The position numbers and the translations under genes are program-made. Below, piece by piece: positions 8,657 to 16,810 of a stretch of 56,301 nucleotides of DNA. The stretch comes from Bacteroidales bacterium (GTDB lineage: Bacteria; Bacteroidota; Bacteroidia; Bacteroidales; UBA932), in the NCBI GenBank assembly GCA_017428035.1, contig JAFRRR010000070.1, positions 1-56,301 of the forward strand, in the 5' to 3' direction. Below the pieces are notes generated by a model. It did not search any database, had not been told where the DNA came from, and worked only from the letters and a program-made list of their open reading frames with translations. Numbering within the stretch: position 1 is the stretch's first letter; each line of letters opens with the position of its first letter.

Positions 8657-9786
8657 TCTGCTGTCTGTTTTAGGATTTGGTCTGCCACTTCCAGGGCGCT
8701 GCGGATGGCAAGTCCGCCGCCGGTGCCCAGTTCGGGGCGGGTTTCGCCCAGAATAGAACCTATCGCAAAGAGGTTCTTGATGGGCTCGCCCCCTTTAATG
8801 GCGTGCAGGCTGGCATCTGTGGTGACGCCGTATTTCATATAGGGCTGCTCGCGCATAAACTCGGGGTTGTACCAGTCGCTGCGGTCATCCGCCTGTTCCA
8901 CGTCCAGCCCGAACACGGGTTCTGAGATTTCAAACGGATTGGAGCGCAGGCCCTTGGAAAAGAATGAACCGGAAGCCAGGATAAAGTTCTCCGCTTCCAT
9001 AAAATGGTTGCCGAGATTGTGGGTCACTATGCTGTGGATGGACCCATCGTGGATGTGGGCGCCGGTGGCCTGGTCTCCCATAAGGTAGGTGCCGCCCAAC
9101 AGCTCGTAGCGGCGCTTGAGCAGCATCTGGGTGCGGATTCCCGGAACTGAGGGCGGGAGGGTGCCGGTGAAGACCACTTGGGCGGGGATACCCTGGCGGA
9201 TACGACTCAGCACCGAGGTGTCTTTAAGGCCGAATACTTGCGGCAAGATCACCGTGTCCTCGTCTCTGAGAAGAATTCGTATCTCTCGCACCACATTCTC
9301 CCAGACCAGGTCCATAGTGCGTGCAATCTGCACAGAGCGCATCTCGCTGGGGCTCTTTTCAAGATGCTCCAGTTCGGGGAGGCTCAGCAGCTGGACACGG
9401 CATTGAACGCCCTGTTTCTCCAGCCCCTCCTGCAGGAATCCGCAGAAGAAGTCGTGATAGCCGCTAAAGCTTACTATCAGGGCTTTATTCCCAATTTTTG
9501 TCTCCGGGAACAGACTGATATCTTCCAGTGAAAGAGTCGATTTCTTGAAAGTACCCATAGGCATAAGCCTGTAGCCGGGGTTGTAGTGCAGGGAGATGCC
9601 GGCCTGGGCAAAGAGGTCCACCACGCGCTGCGGGGCCTCTTCCATACTTTCAAGGCTTCCCGAGAAAAAGTGCAGGGCATTCTGGCCTTCGCTGATTATC
9701 GCGGTGCTTTTGCCGGCCATCTGGAGACTGATGCCCGCTGTAAGGCCGGCCAAGCCTCCACCTATAATGACTGTGTTGAATTTCAT
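8653..9786 (-). CDS. glpB: Anaerobic glycerol-3-phosphate dehydrogenase subunit B
   Basis: 377 residues, flavoprotein partner of GlpA. The N-terminus has the dinucleotide-binding loop IIGGGLAGLTAGISLQMAGK, and the C-terminal LGTGGGLAIRSALEVADQIL block is the second FAD contact typical of GlpB. KNLFAIGSILGETRPE is also a family block. It follows glpA after 4 bp and overlaps glpC, so the three subunits are made from one message. The reaction is oxidation of glycerol-3-phosphate to dihydroxyacetone phosphate. Confidence 0.93.
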   Translation of the reverse strand: MKFNTVIIGGGLAGLTAGISLQMAGKSTAIISEGQNALHFFSGSLESMEEAPQRVVDLFAQAGISLHYNPGYRLMPMGTFKKSTLSLEDISLFPETKIGNKALIVSFSGYHDFFCGFLQEGLEKQGVQCRVQLLSLPELEHLEKSPSEMRSVQIARTMDLVWENVVREIRILLRDEDTVILPQVFGLKDTSVLSRIRQGIPAQVVFTGTLPPSVPGIRTQMLLKRRYELLGGTYLMGDQATGAHIHDGSIHSIVTHNLGNHFMEAENFILASGSFFSKGLRSNPFEISEPVFGLDVEQADDRSDWYNPEFMREQPYMKYGVTTDASLHAIKGGEPIKNLFAIGSILGETRPELGTGGGLAIRSALEVADQILKQTAE

Positions 9787-9790
9787 CCGA

Positions 9791-11386
9791 TTATAAACCT
9801 AATACGTGTTTATAGACCCACTGTGTATACTCCGCCTCTCGCAGGGTGTCACCCCATCCGATGGGGAAGTTGCCCTTCCAGCGCTCCTGCAGGAACTCCT
9901 TGAGGTCGTCGCGTTCTTTATCGATGCATCCGTGTGCTTTGGCCAGCAGGCCTGCGGCACGGCAGGCGCAGAATTCTCCCTGGCAGGTACCCATTCCTAT
10001 TCTGGTGCGGCGGCGAAGGTCGGTGAGGGTAGAGGCGTCCAACCTTTCGATGGCATTTTTGACCTCTCCTACCGAGACCTCTTCGCATTCGCAAATCAGC
10101 GCTTCGTCCAGACGGTCGCGGGTGCGGATGCGGGAAGCGCGGCTGCCCATACGGGCTGCTGCGGCTTTCTGGGCAGTGGAAGGCTTCTCCCAAATCTTTT
10201 GGGCGACTGCTTCGTACGACCCTTCTTCGCTGCCCGGCAGGGGGATGTCTGCCGTTTCGCAAGCCTTCTGTACAGCCAGTTTCCGGCATACCGCATCGGT
10301 GGCGATTTCTGCCATCAGGCGATATGTCATCAGCTTGCCGCCGGTGATGGTTATGAAGCCTTTGAGGCCGTCGCGCTCTTCGTGGTCCAGACAAACGATA
10401 CCGCGGGAAATATTTCGCCCGCTGGGATCGTTGTCGGCGCTGACCAGCGGCCTTACGCCGGCATATGCGCGCAGGATTCGGGTAGAGGAGAGCGAAGGGG
10501 TCATCTTGGCACCTTCGGTGATCAGCAAGGTTACTTCGTCTGGAGTGACACTCACATTGTCACACTCATCAAACGGGATGCGGGTGGATGTCGTGCCAAT
10601 TATGCACACGGTGTCTCCCGGCACCAGAATATCGGCGTTGGAAGGCTTGCGGCAGCGGTTAATCACCATATTGTTCACGCGGTGGGCAAACACCAGCAGT
10701 GCCCCTTTTGCAGGGAACATCCCGATATTTACGCCTGCCAGCGCCGCTATGTCGTGGCCCCAGATGCCGCCGGCATTCACCGTGACGGGAGCATAGAAGT
10801 CGCGCTCTTCGCCGGTGATGAGGTTGCGGGTGTGTACGCCTTTAATAGTGTCTCCCTCGCGGATGAAACCAGTCACTGTGGTGTGCAGGCGCACCTGGCC
10901 GCCGTGTAGCTTGGCATCCAGCATATTGGCGGCGCACAGGCGGAAGGGGTCCACGCTGCCGTCGGGCACCCTCACAGCTCCCGTAAGCTCGGGATTGACA
11001 GATGGTTCAAGCCGTTTTGCCAGTTCCGGGTCTATGATTTCTGCGCTGATACCCGCTTTTCTGCAGGCGTCCACGAATGTCTGTTGATATGCCAGGTCAT
11101 CTTCGGGCAGGGTTATGAACAGGCCGTCGGTCTCGTCCACGCAGTGGGAAGCGATGCGGCGCAAGATCATATTCTCCTTGATGCACTCTTCGGCCGATTC
11201 GGGGTCATTGACGGCATAGCGGGCTCCGGAGTGGAGCAGGCCATGGTTGCGGCCGGTGGCGCCGGTGGCGATGTCGCTGCGCTCTATCAGCAGGGTCCTG
11301 AGGCCCCGCATTGCGCAGTCACGCTGCGTGCCCGCGCCGGTGATGCCGCCGCCAATGATTATTACATCAAATTCATTGTTGTTCAT
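9791..11386 (-). CDS. glpA: Anaerobic glycerol-3-phosphate dehydrogenase subunit A
   Basis: 531 residues; catalytic FAD subunit. The DAO-type FAD domain opens with DVIIIGGGITGAGTQRDCAMRG and continues with ATGRNHGLLHSGARY. The C-terminus carries a BFD-like 2Fe-2S domain: CECEEVSVGEVKNAI near 445-460 and GMGTCQGEFC about 30 residues later, as in classical GlpA (about 540 residues). It lies 12 bp behind the GH97 gene, so the dehydrogenase is probably transcribed together with an alpha-glycosidase and a sugar kinase from the promoter at 14288. Confidence 0.96.
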   Translation of the reverse strand: MNNNEFDVIIIGGGITGAGTQRDCAMRGLRTLLIERSDIATGATGRNHGLLHSGARYAVNDPESAEECIKENMILRRIASHCVDETDGLFITLPEDDLAYQQTFVDACRKAGISAEIIDPELAKRLEPSVNPELTGAVRVPDGSVDPFRLCAANMLDAKLHGGQVRLHTTVTGFIREGDTIKGVHTRNLITGEERDFYAPVTVNAGGIWGHDIAALAGVNIGMFPAKGALLVFAHRVNNMVINRCRKPSNADILVPGDTVCIIGTTSTRIPFDECDNVSVTPDEVTLLITEGAKMTPSLSSTRILRAYAGVRPLVSADNDPSGRNISRGIVCLDHEERDGLKGFITITGGKLMTYRLMAEIATDAVCRKLAVQKACETADIPLPGSEEGSYEAVAQKIWEKPSTAQKAAAARMGSRASRIRTRDRLDEALICECEEVSVGEVKNAIERLDASTLTDLRRRTRIGMGTCQGEFCACRAAGLLAKAHGCIDKERDDLKEFLQERWKGNFPIGWGDTLREAEYTQWVYKHVLGL

Positions 11387-11398
11387 TGGTCTTATCTG

Positions 11399-13360
11399 TC
11401 AGAATACCAGTACACATCCGCCTCCGGGAGCCAGATGCACCGTGACTTTTCCATCCTTTACTTTGATCTCTTCTTTGCGGTAGTCCTGGCCGTTGCGGTG
11501 GGCGTTGACGCCGTCGCGCCAGAGTGTGGCAGAAGTGCCGTCCGCAGCCTCGAAAGGCAGCTCAAAGGTGATGTCGCGCTCGTTCCAGTCGGTCATAGCG
11601 GCCAGATACCATTTGCTGCCGCTGCGGCGGGCAATGGATATATACTGTGAGATGCGGCCGTCCAGGGCTATGGTTTCGTCCCATACGGTGGGGATGGAGG
11701 CGATAAAGCGGGTGCACTCTTCCTCTGCCTCATAGTTGGTGGGGGAGTCGCACAGCATTGTGAAGGGTGCGTCAAACACCACATACTCTGCCAGCTGGCG
11801 GCAGCGGGTGCCCTGGCTCATAGGCTCGTTGTCGCAAGGGAAGTAATTCGCCTTTATGGCGTTGCGCATAGCGCCCTGGGTATAGTCGCAGGGACCGGCC
11901 ACCAGCCTGGTGAAGGGGATGGTGACGTCGTAGGTAACCTGGTCATATTCGGGACCCATCCATTTGAGCTGCTCCAGCCCGTTCACACCTTCGAAATTGA
12001 GGACGTTGGGCCAGGTGCGGGTCAGTCCGGCGGGTTTGAAGGCGCCGTGGAAATCCACAAACTGGTGATATTTGGCGGCGGTGCGGGCAGCCTTTTCGTA
12101 GAAGGCGACCATAGGCTGGTCGTCGCGGTTCATAAAGTCTATTTTCCAGCCGGCGATGCCCATCTCGCTGTAATGCTTGCAGACACCTTCCATATCGCGG
12201 TTGAAGGCCCAGTAGCCGGCCCAGAGGACCAGTCTTACGCCCTTGCTAATGGCGTAAGAACTAAGCATAGGCAGGTCTATCTCGGGCACCACCTGCATCA
12301 GGTCCGCCTGGAGATTTACGGCCCATCCTTCGTCCAGGATGACATATTCAATGCCGTGGGCCGCCGCGAAATCTATGTAATACTTGTATGTGTCATTGTT
12401 GATTCCCGATTTGAAATCGACTCCCTTGAGGTTCCAGTCGTTCCACCAGTCCCACGCAACTTTGCCGGGCTTTACCCAGGAGAAATCGCCCTCGGCCGGT
12501 TTGGCCAGACGCCAAACAAGGTCATTGTCGGCCAGCGAGGCATCGTCGTCGGTGATTACCGCCACCCTCCAGGGAAGTTCTTCGCCTTTCTCGCCCTTGT
12601 AAATATAAGGCTCGCGCGAGGTGACGATTCCTTGCAGCATATTGTGGCCGCCCTGGACAATGTCCTTGGGATAGCCGGCAAACATTGCCTTAAGGCAGGT
12701 GCCGCCGTCCAGGTTGGAGAGATACATTCCGGGATAATTCAGCAGGTCGGCTTCGGTGATGGCCACGCGCGGACCGGCAGTGGTCTCTATGGTGATGGGG
12801 AGAAAGGCGATGCGGGCAGCGTCCCACTGCGAGAGGTGGATATTGGCATAGAGATGCTCAAACGAGTTGAAGAACTGCTGCTCTATGGTGCCGCCGTCCC
12901 TGACATAGGGAATCCACGCCATAGGGTCGTCCGGGAAGTTGAATTCGGCAGTTTCGGAAGCGATTTCAACGCCCGTTTTGGTTACAAACCTATAGGCTAC
13001 GCCGTCGTTTGACACGCGGAATACCAGATCGAACGGCTTTGCAACCAGAGTTATCTGGTTGTATTCATTCCTAAGTTCGCTCCGCTTGAAGTTCTGGGGA
13101 AACAGAGTTTCGGAAACACAGAGACCCTTTGCCTTGCGGAATTTTGCATTTTTGCCGTATACTGTGCCGTCGGTGAGCGTAAGAGCGATTTTAGAAGGGG
13201 CAATAAGCTGTTTGCCGTCTTTGGCTACGCTCCATAAAATGCTTTCGCCGCAGCTGATTGTTACATTGATTTTGCCGTCGGGAGACGATATGTTATAGTC
13301 CCTGGCATAAATGGTGACTGCGGTCAGGATTGCCGCCAGACAAATTAGAAATCTCTTCAT
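11399..13360 (-). CDS. Glycoside hydrolase family 97, predicted retaining alpha-galactosidase type
   Basis: 653 residues with an N-terminal signal peptide (residues 1-19), so periplasmic. The GH97 layout is clear: N-terminal beta-sandwich (about 20-290), a TIM barrel beginning at WAWDWWND-like sequence (VAWDWWNDWN, 301-310), and a C-terminal beta domain ending in APGGGCVLVF. GH97 contains inverting alpha-glucosidases such as SusB and retaining alpha-galactosidases. Here the barrel has GWKIDFMNRDDQ with Asp408, VDFHGAFKPAG (435-445) and NFEGVNGLE (455-463), which I recall as the retaining branch, with Asp408 as nucleophile. The inverting branch has a Glu in the HE-RPTG block, absent here. It sits 13 bp after the PfkB kinase gene and 12 bp before glpA. 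Confidence 0.9.
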   Translation of the reverse strand: MKRFLICLAAILTAVTIYARDYNISSPDGKINVTISCGESILWSVAKDGKQLIAPSKIALTLTDGTVYGKNAKFRKAKGLCVSETLFPQNFKRSELRNEYNQITLVAKPFDLVFRVSNDGVAYRFVTKTGVEIASETAEFNFPDDPMAWIPYVRDGGTIEQQFFNSFEHLYANIHLSQWDAARIAFLPITIETTAGPRVAITEADLLNYPGMYLSNLDGGTCLKAMFAGYPKDIVQGGHNMLQGIVTSREPYIYKGEKGEELPWRVAVITDDDASLADNDLVWRLAKPAEGDFSWVKPGKVAWDWWNDWNLKGVDFKSGINNDTYKYYIDFAAAHGIEYVILDEGWAVNLQADLMQVVPEIDLPMLSSYAISKGVRLVLWAGYWAFNRDMEGVCKHYSEMGIAGWKIDFMNRDDQPMVAFYEKAARTAAKYHQFVDFHGAFKPAGLTRTWPNVLNFEGVNGLEQLKWMGPEYDQVTYDVTIPFTRLVAGPCDYTQGAMRNAIKANYFPCDNEPMSQGTRCRQLAEYVVFDAPFTMLCDSPTNYEAEEECTRFIASIPTVWDETIALDGRISQYISIARRSGSKWYLAAMTDWNERDITFELPFEAADGTSATLWRDGVNAHRNGQDYRKEEIKVKDGKVTVHLAPGGGCVLVF

Positions 13361-13373
13361 ATCGTTTTAATGG

Positions 13374-14267
13374 TTATTCGGCTTTGAAGTCAGCGTCCAC
13401 GTAGTTGAACATACTTGCCACAACATTTGCAGAGAAACTGTGGGCTATGGGCACGATGGTGTCCCAGTCCAGTTTCCTGTATTTGGTGAGGGCATACACG
13501 GTGCCTGCGTTGAAGTTGTCGCCAGCGCCAATCGTGCTCACTACAGGCGTCTCCTGCGGAACGGGATAGCTGTTTCTGAAGCCGGGAGAGAATACTTCTG
13601 TCTCCCTGGCGCCCTTGGTGCAGATGAAATTCCTGCACAGCGGTGCGATGTGCTTTTCGTATACTTCTGCGGCGTTGTCGCTGCCGTAAAGGGCCTCTAT
13701 ATCTTCTGAAGATCCGCGCACAATGTCGCTAAGGGCAATATTCTCTTCTATCAGCGGCAGGGAGGTTTTGGCGTCGTGGCTCTTGCGGAAGTTGATGTCG
13801 TAATATACAGTGGCGCCGGCGGCCTTTGCCTTGCGGATAATGGCGCGGGTCTGCTCTCTGGTCTCGGGATTGATGGCGAAGAAAGAACCGAACAGCACAA
13901 TGTCGCCCGGGCCAAAATCCAGCTCCGGAGCTTCAAAAGCAGGCAGGTTTAGGTCGCGGAAGAACTCATACTTGGCGTTGCGGTTCTCGTCCAGCATAGC
14001 CATTGATACTGTGCTCTGCCCCTTGGACCTTACCATTGCATCGGTGCTGACCCTGTTCTCTTTCATAAATGCAAACACTATATCTCCCACGGGGTCGTCG
14101 CCAATCTGTGACACCATTCTGAGCTTGACCTCAGGCAGGTCACGGCCAATTGTGCGGCCAAGAGATATCATTGCATTGAATGTTGATCCGCCGGGCACCG
14201 AGGCCTGCGGCTGCATATTCTGGAAAATAATGTCCAGAACGGTTTCGCCTATTCCAGTGATTGTCAT
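13374..14267 (-). CDS. PfkB-family carbohydrate kinase
   Basis: 297 residues, soluble ATP-dependent sugar kinase. Features are GETVLDIIF near the N-terminus, PGGSTFNAMISLGR at about 25-38 (first PfkB signature) and STIGAGDNFNAGTVYAL near 244-260, the anion hole with catalytic Asp in GAGD. The family includes fructokinases, ribokinases, 1-phosphofructokinases and tagatose-6-phosphate kinases; the sequence does not decide. It is the first gene of the leftward operon, just behind a good promoter and an operator-like palindrome. Company with a GH97, GlpABC and a short class II aldolase makes a hexose or hexose-phosphate substrate plausible. Confidence 0.88.
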   Translation of the reverse strand: MTITGIGETVLDIIFQNMQPQASVPGGSTFNAMISLGRTIGRDLPEVKLRMVSQIGDDPVGDIVFAFMKENRVSTDAMVRSKGQSTVSMAMLDENRNAKYEFFRDLNLPAFEAPELDFGPGDIVLFGSFFAINPETREQTRAIIRKAKAAGATVYYDINFRKSHDAKTSLPLIEENIALSDIVRGSSEDIEALYGSDNAAEVYEKHIAPLCRNFICTKGARETEVFSPGFRNSYPVPQETPVVSTIGAGDNFNAGTVYALTKYRKLDWDTIVPIAHSFSANVVASMFNYVDADFKAE

Positions 14268-14270
14268 AAT

Positions 14271-14289
14271 TGTAGGATTAATTCCTACA
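14271..14289. promoter_or_regulatory. Operator-like palindrome at the start of the kinase-GH97-glp operon
   Basis: TGTAGGATTAATTCCTACA has perfect 7-bp arms around a 5-nt centre. It lies between the -7 box (14288-14295) and the ATG of the kinase gene at 14267, covering the predicted transcription start near 14284. That is where a repressor would act. No regulator gene is adjacent except the AraC gene at 15959, whose family normally uses direct rather than inverted sites. Confidence 0.5.
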
Positions 14290-14318
14290 AATCTACCTTT
14301 TTTTTACTATTTGTGCAA
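14288..14318 (-). promoter_or_regulatory. Promoter of the kinase-GH97-glpABC-glpT-aldolase operon
   Basis: On the minus strand a -7 box TAGATTTG (14288-14295) is preceded by TTG at 14316-14318 with 20-bp spacing, matching the Bacteroides consensus. The predicted start is near 14284, giving a leader of roughly 17 nt before the kinase ATG. Confidence 0.65.
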
Positions 14319-15245
14319 GAAGAAAAGGGCTACGCCCAACATCGTGACCGCGATTCCCGCCAATTCCCTGAGAGTGGGCTTTTTCTTGTTGATTAGCACG
14401 TCTGGAACCACTATCATCACCGGGGTCAGTGCCATAAGGGTAGAGGCGATTCCGGCATCGGCATAACGCACTGCAAGTAATGAGAGTGATACTCCGAAGG
14501 CCGGCCCGAACAGGGTCAGAAGGACTGAATATTTCATTCCTGCCTTGTCCCGGATGCCCCGTTTGAGATTGCCCAGCCCTTTTTGAATGGAAATCAAGAT
14601 AAAGAATCCGGCAAATCCCACTATGGCGCGGATCATTGTAGAGGCAAATGGAAGCATCGCCTGCATAGCGGCGGGGGCGTCGGCTGGCAGCGCCGCGGAA
14701 TAGTGCTCCATACCAATCTTGCTGAGCACCAGGCCCACGCCCTGTCCCACACCTGCTCCAATCCCAAGCAGGATTCCTTTGAGCGGAAGGGAAAGCTTGA
14801 TGTGATGATCCTCTCCGCGGCTCAGGATGGAGATGGCAATACCGCTCAGGGTCACGGCCATTGCCAGCACAGAACGCCAGCTGAGTGACTCTCCCAGAAG
14901 GAAATACCCCGCCACGGCAGCGGCCGGCGGAGCCAGAGTCATAAGCAGCTGGCCGAAACGCGGCCCTATGGAGAGGTAGCAGTTGAACAGGCAAAAGTCT
15001 CCGAATACATATCCCACCAGAGCGGACAGCGCCAGCCACTGCCAGGCTTTTGCATTGGCAAATGCGGGATATGGATACCCGGTGGTGATCCACAGCAGCA
15101 GGCCCAGCAGGATTGCCGCAAGTGCCAGGCGTATCACATTGGTGACCATAGCGCCAATCCTGTGGCTGGCCTTGTCTGCAAACCAGGCAGAGAAGGTCCA
15201 GGAAACGGCCACCGCCAGTGCTATCAATTCTCCCAAGTGATTCAT
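14307..15245 (-). CDS. EamA/DMT-family membrane transporter
   Basis: 312 residues with about ten hydrophobic segments in two repeated halves, the usual EamA duplication. The first half begins MNHLGELIALAVAVSWTFSAWFADKAS; the second half begins near LKGILLGIGAGVGQGVGLVLSKIG. The C-terminus has few charged residues (LLGVALFFLHK). The family exports or imports small metabolites such as amino acids or nucleotides; no substrate can be inferred here. Its ATG overlaps the pgeF stop (ATGA), so both are translated from one transcript. Confidence 0.85.
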   Translation of the reverse strand: MNHLGELIALAVAVSWTFSAWFADKASHRIGAMVTNVIRLALAAILLGLLLWITTGYPYPAFANAKAWQWLALSALVGYVFGDFCLFNCYLSIGPRFGQLLMTLAPPAAAVAGYFLLGESLSWRSVLAMAVTLSGIAISILSRGEDHHIKLSLPLKGILLGIGAGVGQGVGLVLSKIGMEHYSAALPADAPAAMQAMLPFASTMIRAIVGFAGFFILISIQKGLGNLKRGIRDKAGMKYSVLLTLFGPAFGVSLSLLAVRYADAGIASTLMALTPVMIVVPDVLINKKKPTLRELAGIAVTMLGVALFFLHK

Positions 15246-15919
15246 AACAGTTTGATGGCGTTTATGTTACGGCCGCAGGCGGCACCTTCGCGGCGAGCAG
15301 AATAGAATGCCGTAGCTGTATATGTATCGATGCCCGCAATCTGAATGTTGGCGGGAGATAATCCGGCCTTTTCAAGCAAGATCCGGTTGGCCTTGAAGAG
15401 ATCTATGTGGTGGCCGCCGGACATTGGCGAGCCGTCGCCCGGGCCCATCTGCTGCCATATTCCGTCCATATCGAAACCGGCTGCGCGGAACTGTTCCACC
15501 ACCTCTTCCCCGACCTGGAAACTGTCGGGACCAATGGCGGGGCCTATCACGGCCAGAAGATCTTTGGGATTTGTGCCGAAAGAGTCTTGCATTACGCCTA
15601 TAGCTTCCTGAACAATGTTCATCACTGTTCCTTTCCACCCGGCGTGAACGGCGGCGATGGTTTTTGTGGCCGGGTCGTAGAGCAGTACAGGTACGCAGTC
15701 GGCTGTGCGAACTCCTATAGCTACCTCTTTCAGATTGGTTATGAACGCGTCATAACCCTCCAGATCTTCGCGGGTGAGGCCGGGCCTGTCGATTATCGCC
15801 ACCTTCTTGCCGTGCACCTGATGTCCCTGGATAACCGGGCAGGGGAGTGCGGTATCGCGGCCGGCGGTGAATGCCTCTACTTCCGGCGCAAGATTGTATG
15901 TCAGCAATGCTTTTTTCAC
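15242..15919 (-). CDS. pgeF: PgeF/YfiH-type laccase-domain protein (peptidoglycan editing factor)
   Basis: 225 residues from a GTG at 15917-15919. The conserved metal/catalytic set is present: HQVHG (about 34-38), TADCVPVLLYD with Cys, VHAGWKGT with His. The family hydrolyses mis-incorporated L-Ser-containing UDP-MurNAc precursors; some members show purine nucleosidase or laccase-like activity. It is shorter than the usual 240-270 residues: the normal N-terminal segment carrying a TTR-GGVS-like motif and an NR-L helix is absent before HQVHG, and only AFTAGRDTALPCPVIQG is seen there. The -7 box ends only 7 nt before the GTG, so the message is leaderless or nearly so. Confidence 0.85.
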   Translation of the reverse strand: MKKALLTYNLAPEVEAFTAGRDTALPCPVIQGHQVHGKKVAIIDRPGLTREDLEGYDAFITNLKEVAIGVRTADCVPVLLYDPATKTIAAVHAGWKGTVMNIVQEAIGVMQDSFGTNPKDLLAVIGPAIGPDSFQVGEEVVEQFRAAGFDMDGIWQQMGPGDGSPMSGGHHIDLFKANRILLEKAGLSPANIQIAGIDTYTATAFYSARREGAACGRNINAIKLL

Positions 15920-15926
15920 GGCGCTG

Positions 15927-15934
15927 CAAATCTA
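15927..15934 (-). promoter_or_regulatory. -7 box for pgeF, start codon adjacent
   Basis: TAGATTTG on the minus strand ends 7 nt before the GTG start codon at 15919. With the normal distance from box to start point, transcription begins at about 15920-15923. Confidence 0.5.
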
Positions 15935-15946
15935 CAAATATTGTCA

Positions 15947-15954
15947 TATATTTG
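15947..15954 (+). promoter_or_regulatory. -7 box for the AraC-family gene, start codon adjacent
   Basis: TATATTTG is followed by only 4 nt and then GTG at 15959. The two divergent boxes for pgeF and this gene are 12 bp apart, so the two promoters probably compete for polymerase. Confidence 0.5.
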
Positions 15955-15958
15955 CGTC

Positions 15959-16741
15959 GTGAGCGATATATCAAATATCGGTAATTTTTTCATCCGGAGG
16001 ATGAATACCAAGGGGCGGGTCAACGTTCCCGAAGTGCCGTCTTTGTCGCTTCCAATGACTGGTTTCCTCTACTTGATGCAGGGAGAAGTGTTGGCTGAGG
16101 TAGAAGGCAATCAATATATTTGCTATCCGGGTCATCTGCTGCTGATACCAGAAGGGAAGCCTTATTCTATCCGTTATTATGAAGATGTAGTAGGGTATAC
16201 GGGCGGCTTCAAGGCAGATTTTATCTCAAGGCCCGAGTCGATTCTAAAGTGGGTGGCGCCAGTGCAGAAGGCTTTCTGGTTTGACGAAGCGGCTTTTGTG
16301 GGAGAACTGTTCAATATGATGGCCAATTGCTCTGAGAAGGGCGATACAGACTTTATTGTCAGGGGCCTTGACCTTTTGTTGTCCCGCATAAAGGTGCAGC
16401 CAACAGCCAAAATGCCCGCCGTTGTGTCAAACTTCCTTGAGAGCGTGTTTTCCGCTTCTACACCTCCGCGCCATCTTGAGGATTATGCCTCCGAGGCGTT
16501 TGTGACGGCCGGCCACCTAAACCGGATGGTAAAGCAGGCAACCGGCAAGAGCGTCGGCTCCTGGATAGGCATAGCCCGTATGGTTATGGCAAAGCGCCTG
16601 CTCAGTGAAACGGAACTCCCCGTGGCTCAGATAGCAACCAAGGTTGGCCTTGACGATTCGTCCTATTTTTCCAGGTTCTTCAAGCATCAGGTGGGTATGA
16701 CGCCACTGGCTTTCAGAAAGAGAATGCACGAATTGTCCTGA
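15959..16741 (+). CDS. AraC-family transcriptional regulator
   Basis: 260 residues from GTG 15959, or 246 from the ATG at 16001. An N-terminal cupin-like effector domain (TGFLYLMQGEVLAEVEGNQYICYPGHLLLIPEGKPYSIRYY is one continuous block around 20-60) is followed by a C-terminal double helix-turn-helix: LEDYASEAFVTAGHLNRMVKQATGKS and VAQIATKVGLDDSSYFSRFFKHQVGMTPLAFRK. I prefer the GTG because NFFIRRMNTKGRVNVPEVPSL looks like the conserved start of Bacteroidales relatives; the ATG has GGAGG touching it with no spacer. The ligand is unknown. Its divergence from pgeF-eamA suggests control of those genes, and it is the only regulator near the glycerol locus. Confidence 0.85.
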   Translation: MSDISNIGNFFIRRMNTKGRVNVPEVPSLSLPMTGFLYLMQGEVLAEVEGNQYICYPGHLLLIPEGKPYSIRYYEDVVGYTGGFKADFISRPESILKWVAPVQKAFWFDEAAFVGELFNMMANCSEKGDTDFIVRGLDLLLSRIKVQPTAKMPAVVSNFLESVFSASTPPRHLEDYASEAFVTAGHLNRMVKQATGKSVGSWIGIARMVMAKRLLSETELPVAQIATKVGLDDSSYFSRFFKHQVGMTPLAFRKRMHELS

Positions 16742-16782
16742 TTTCTGCGTATTACTTCCTAATCACTTTAATCGCGTTGCCT

Positions 16783-16807
16783 TACATTTGCTGCCAGTAA
16801 AAGGCAG
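16783..16807 (+). promoter_or_regulatory. -7 box and short leader hairpin for the DUF4491 gene
   Basis: TACATTTG at 16783-16790 fits TAnnTTTG. The predicted start is near 16794; a small hairpin CTGCC (16791-16795) / GGCAG (16803-16807) with a 7-nt loop ends 3 bases before the ATG at 16811. Confidence 0.5.
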
Positions 16808-16810
16808 AAT

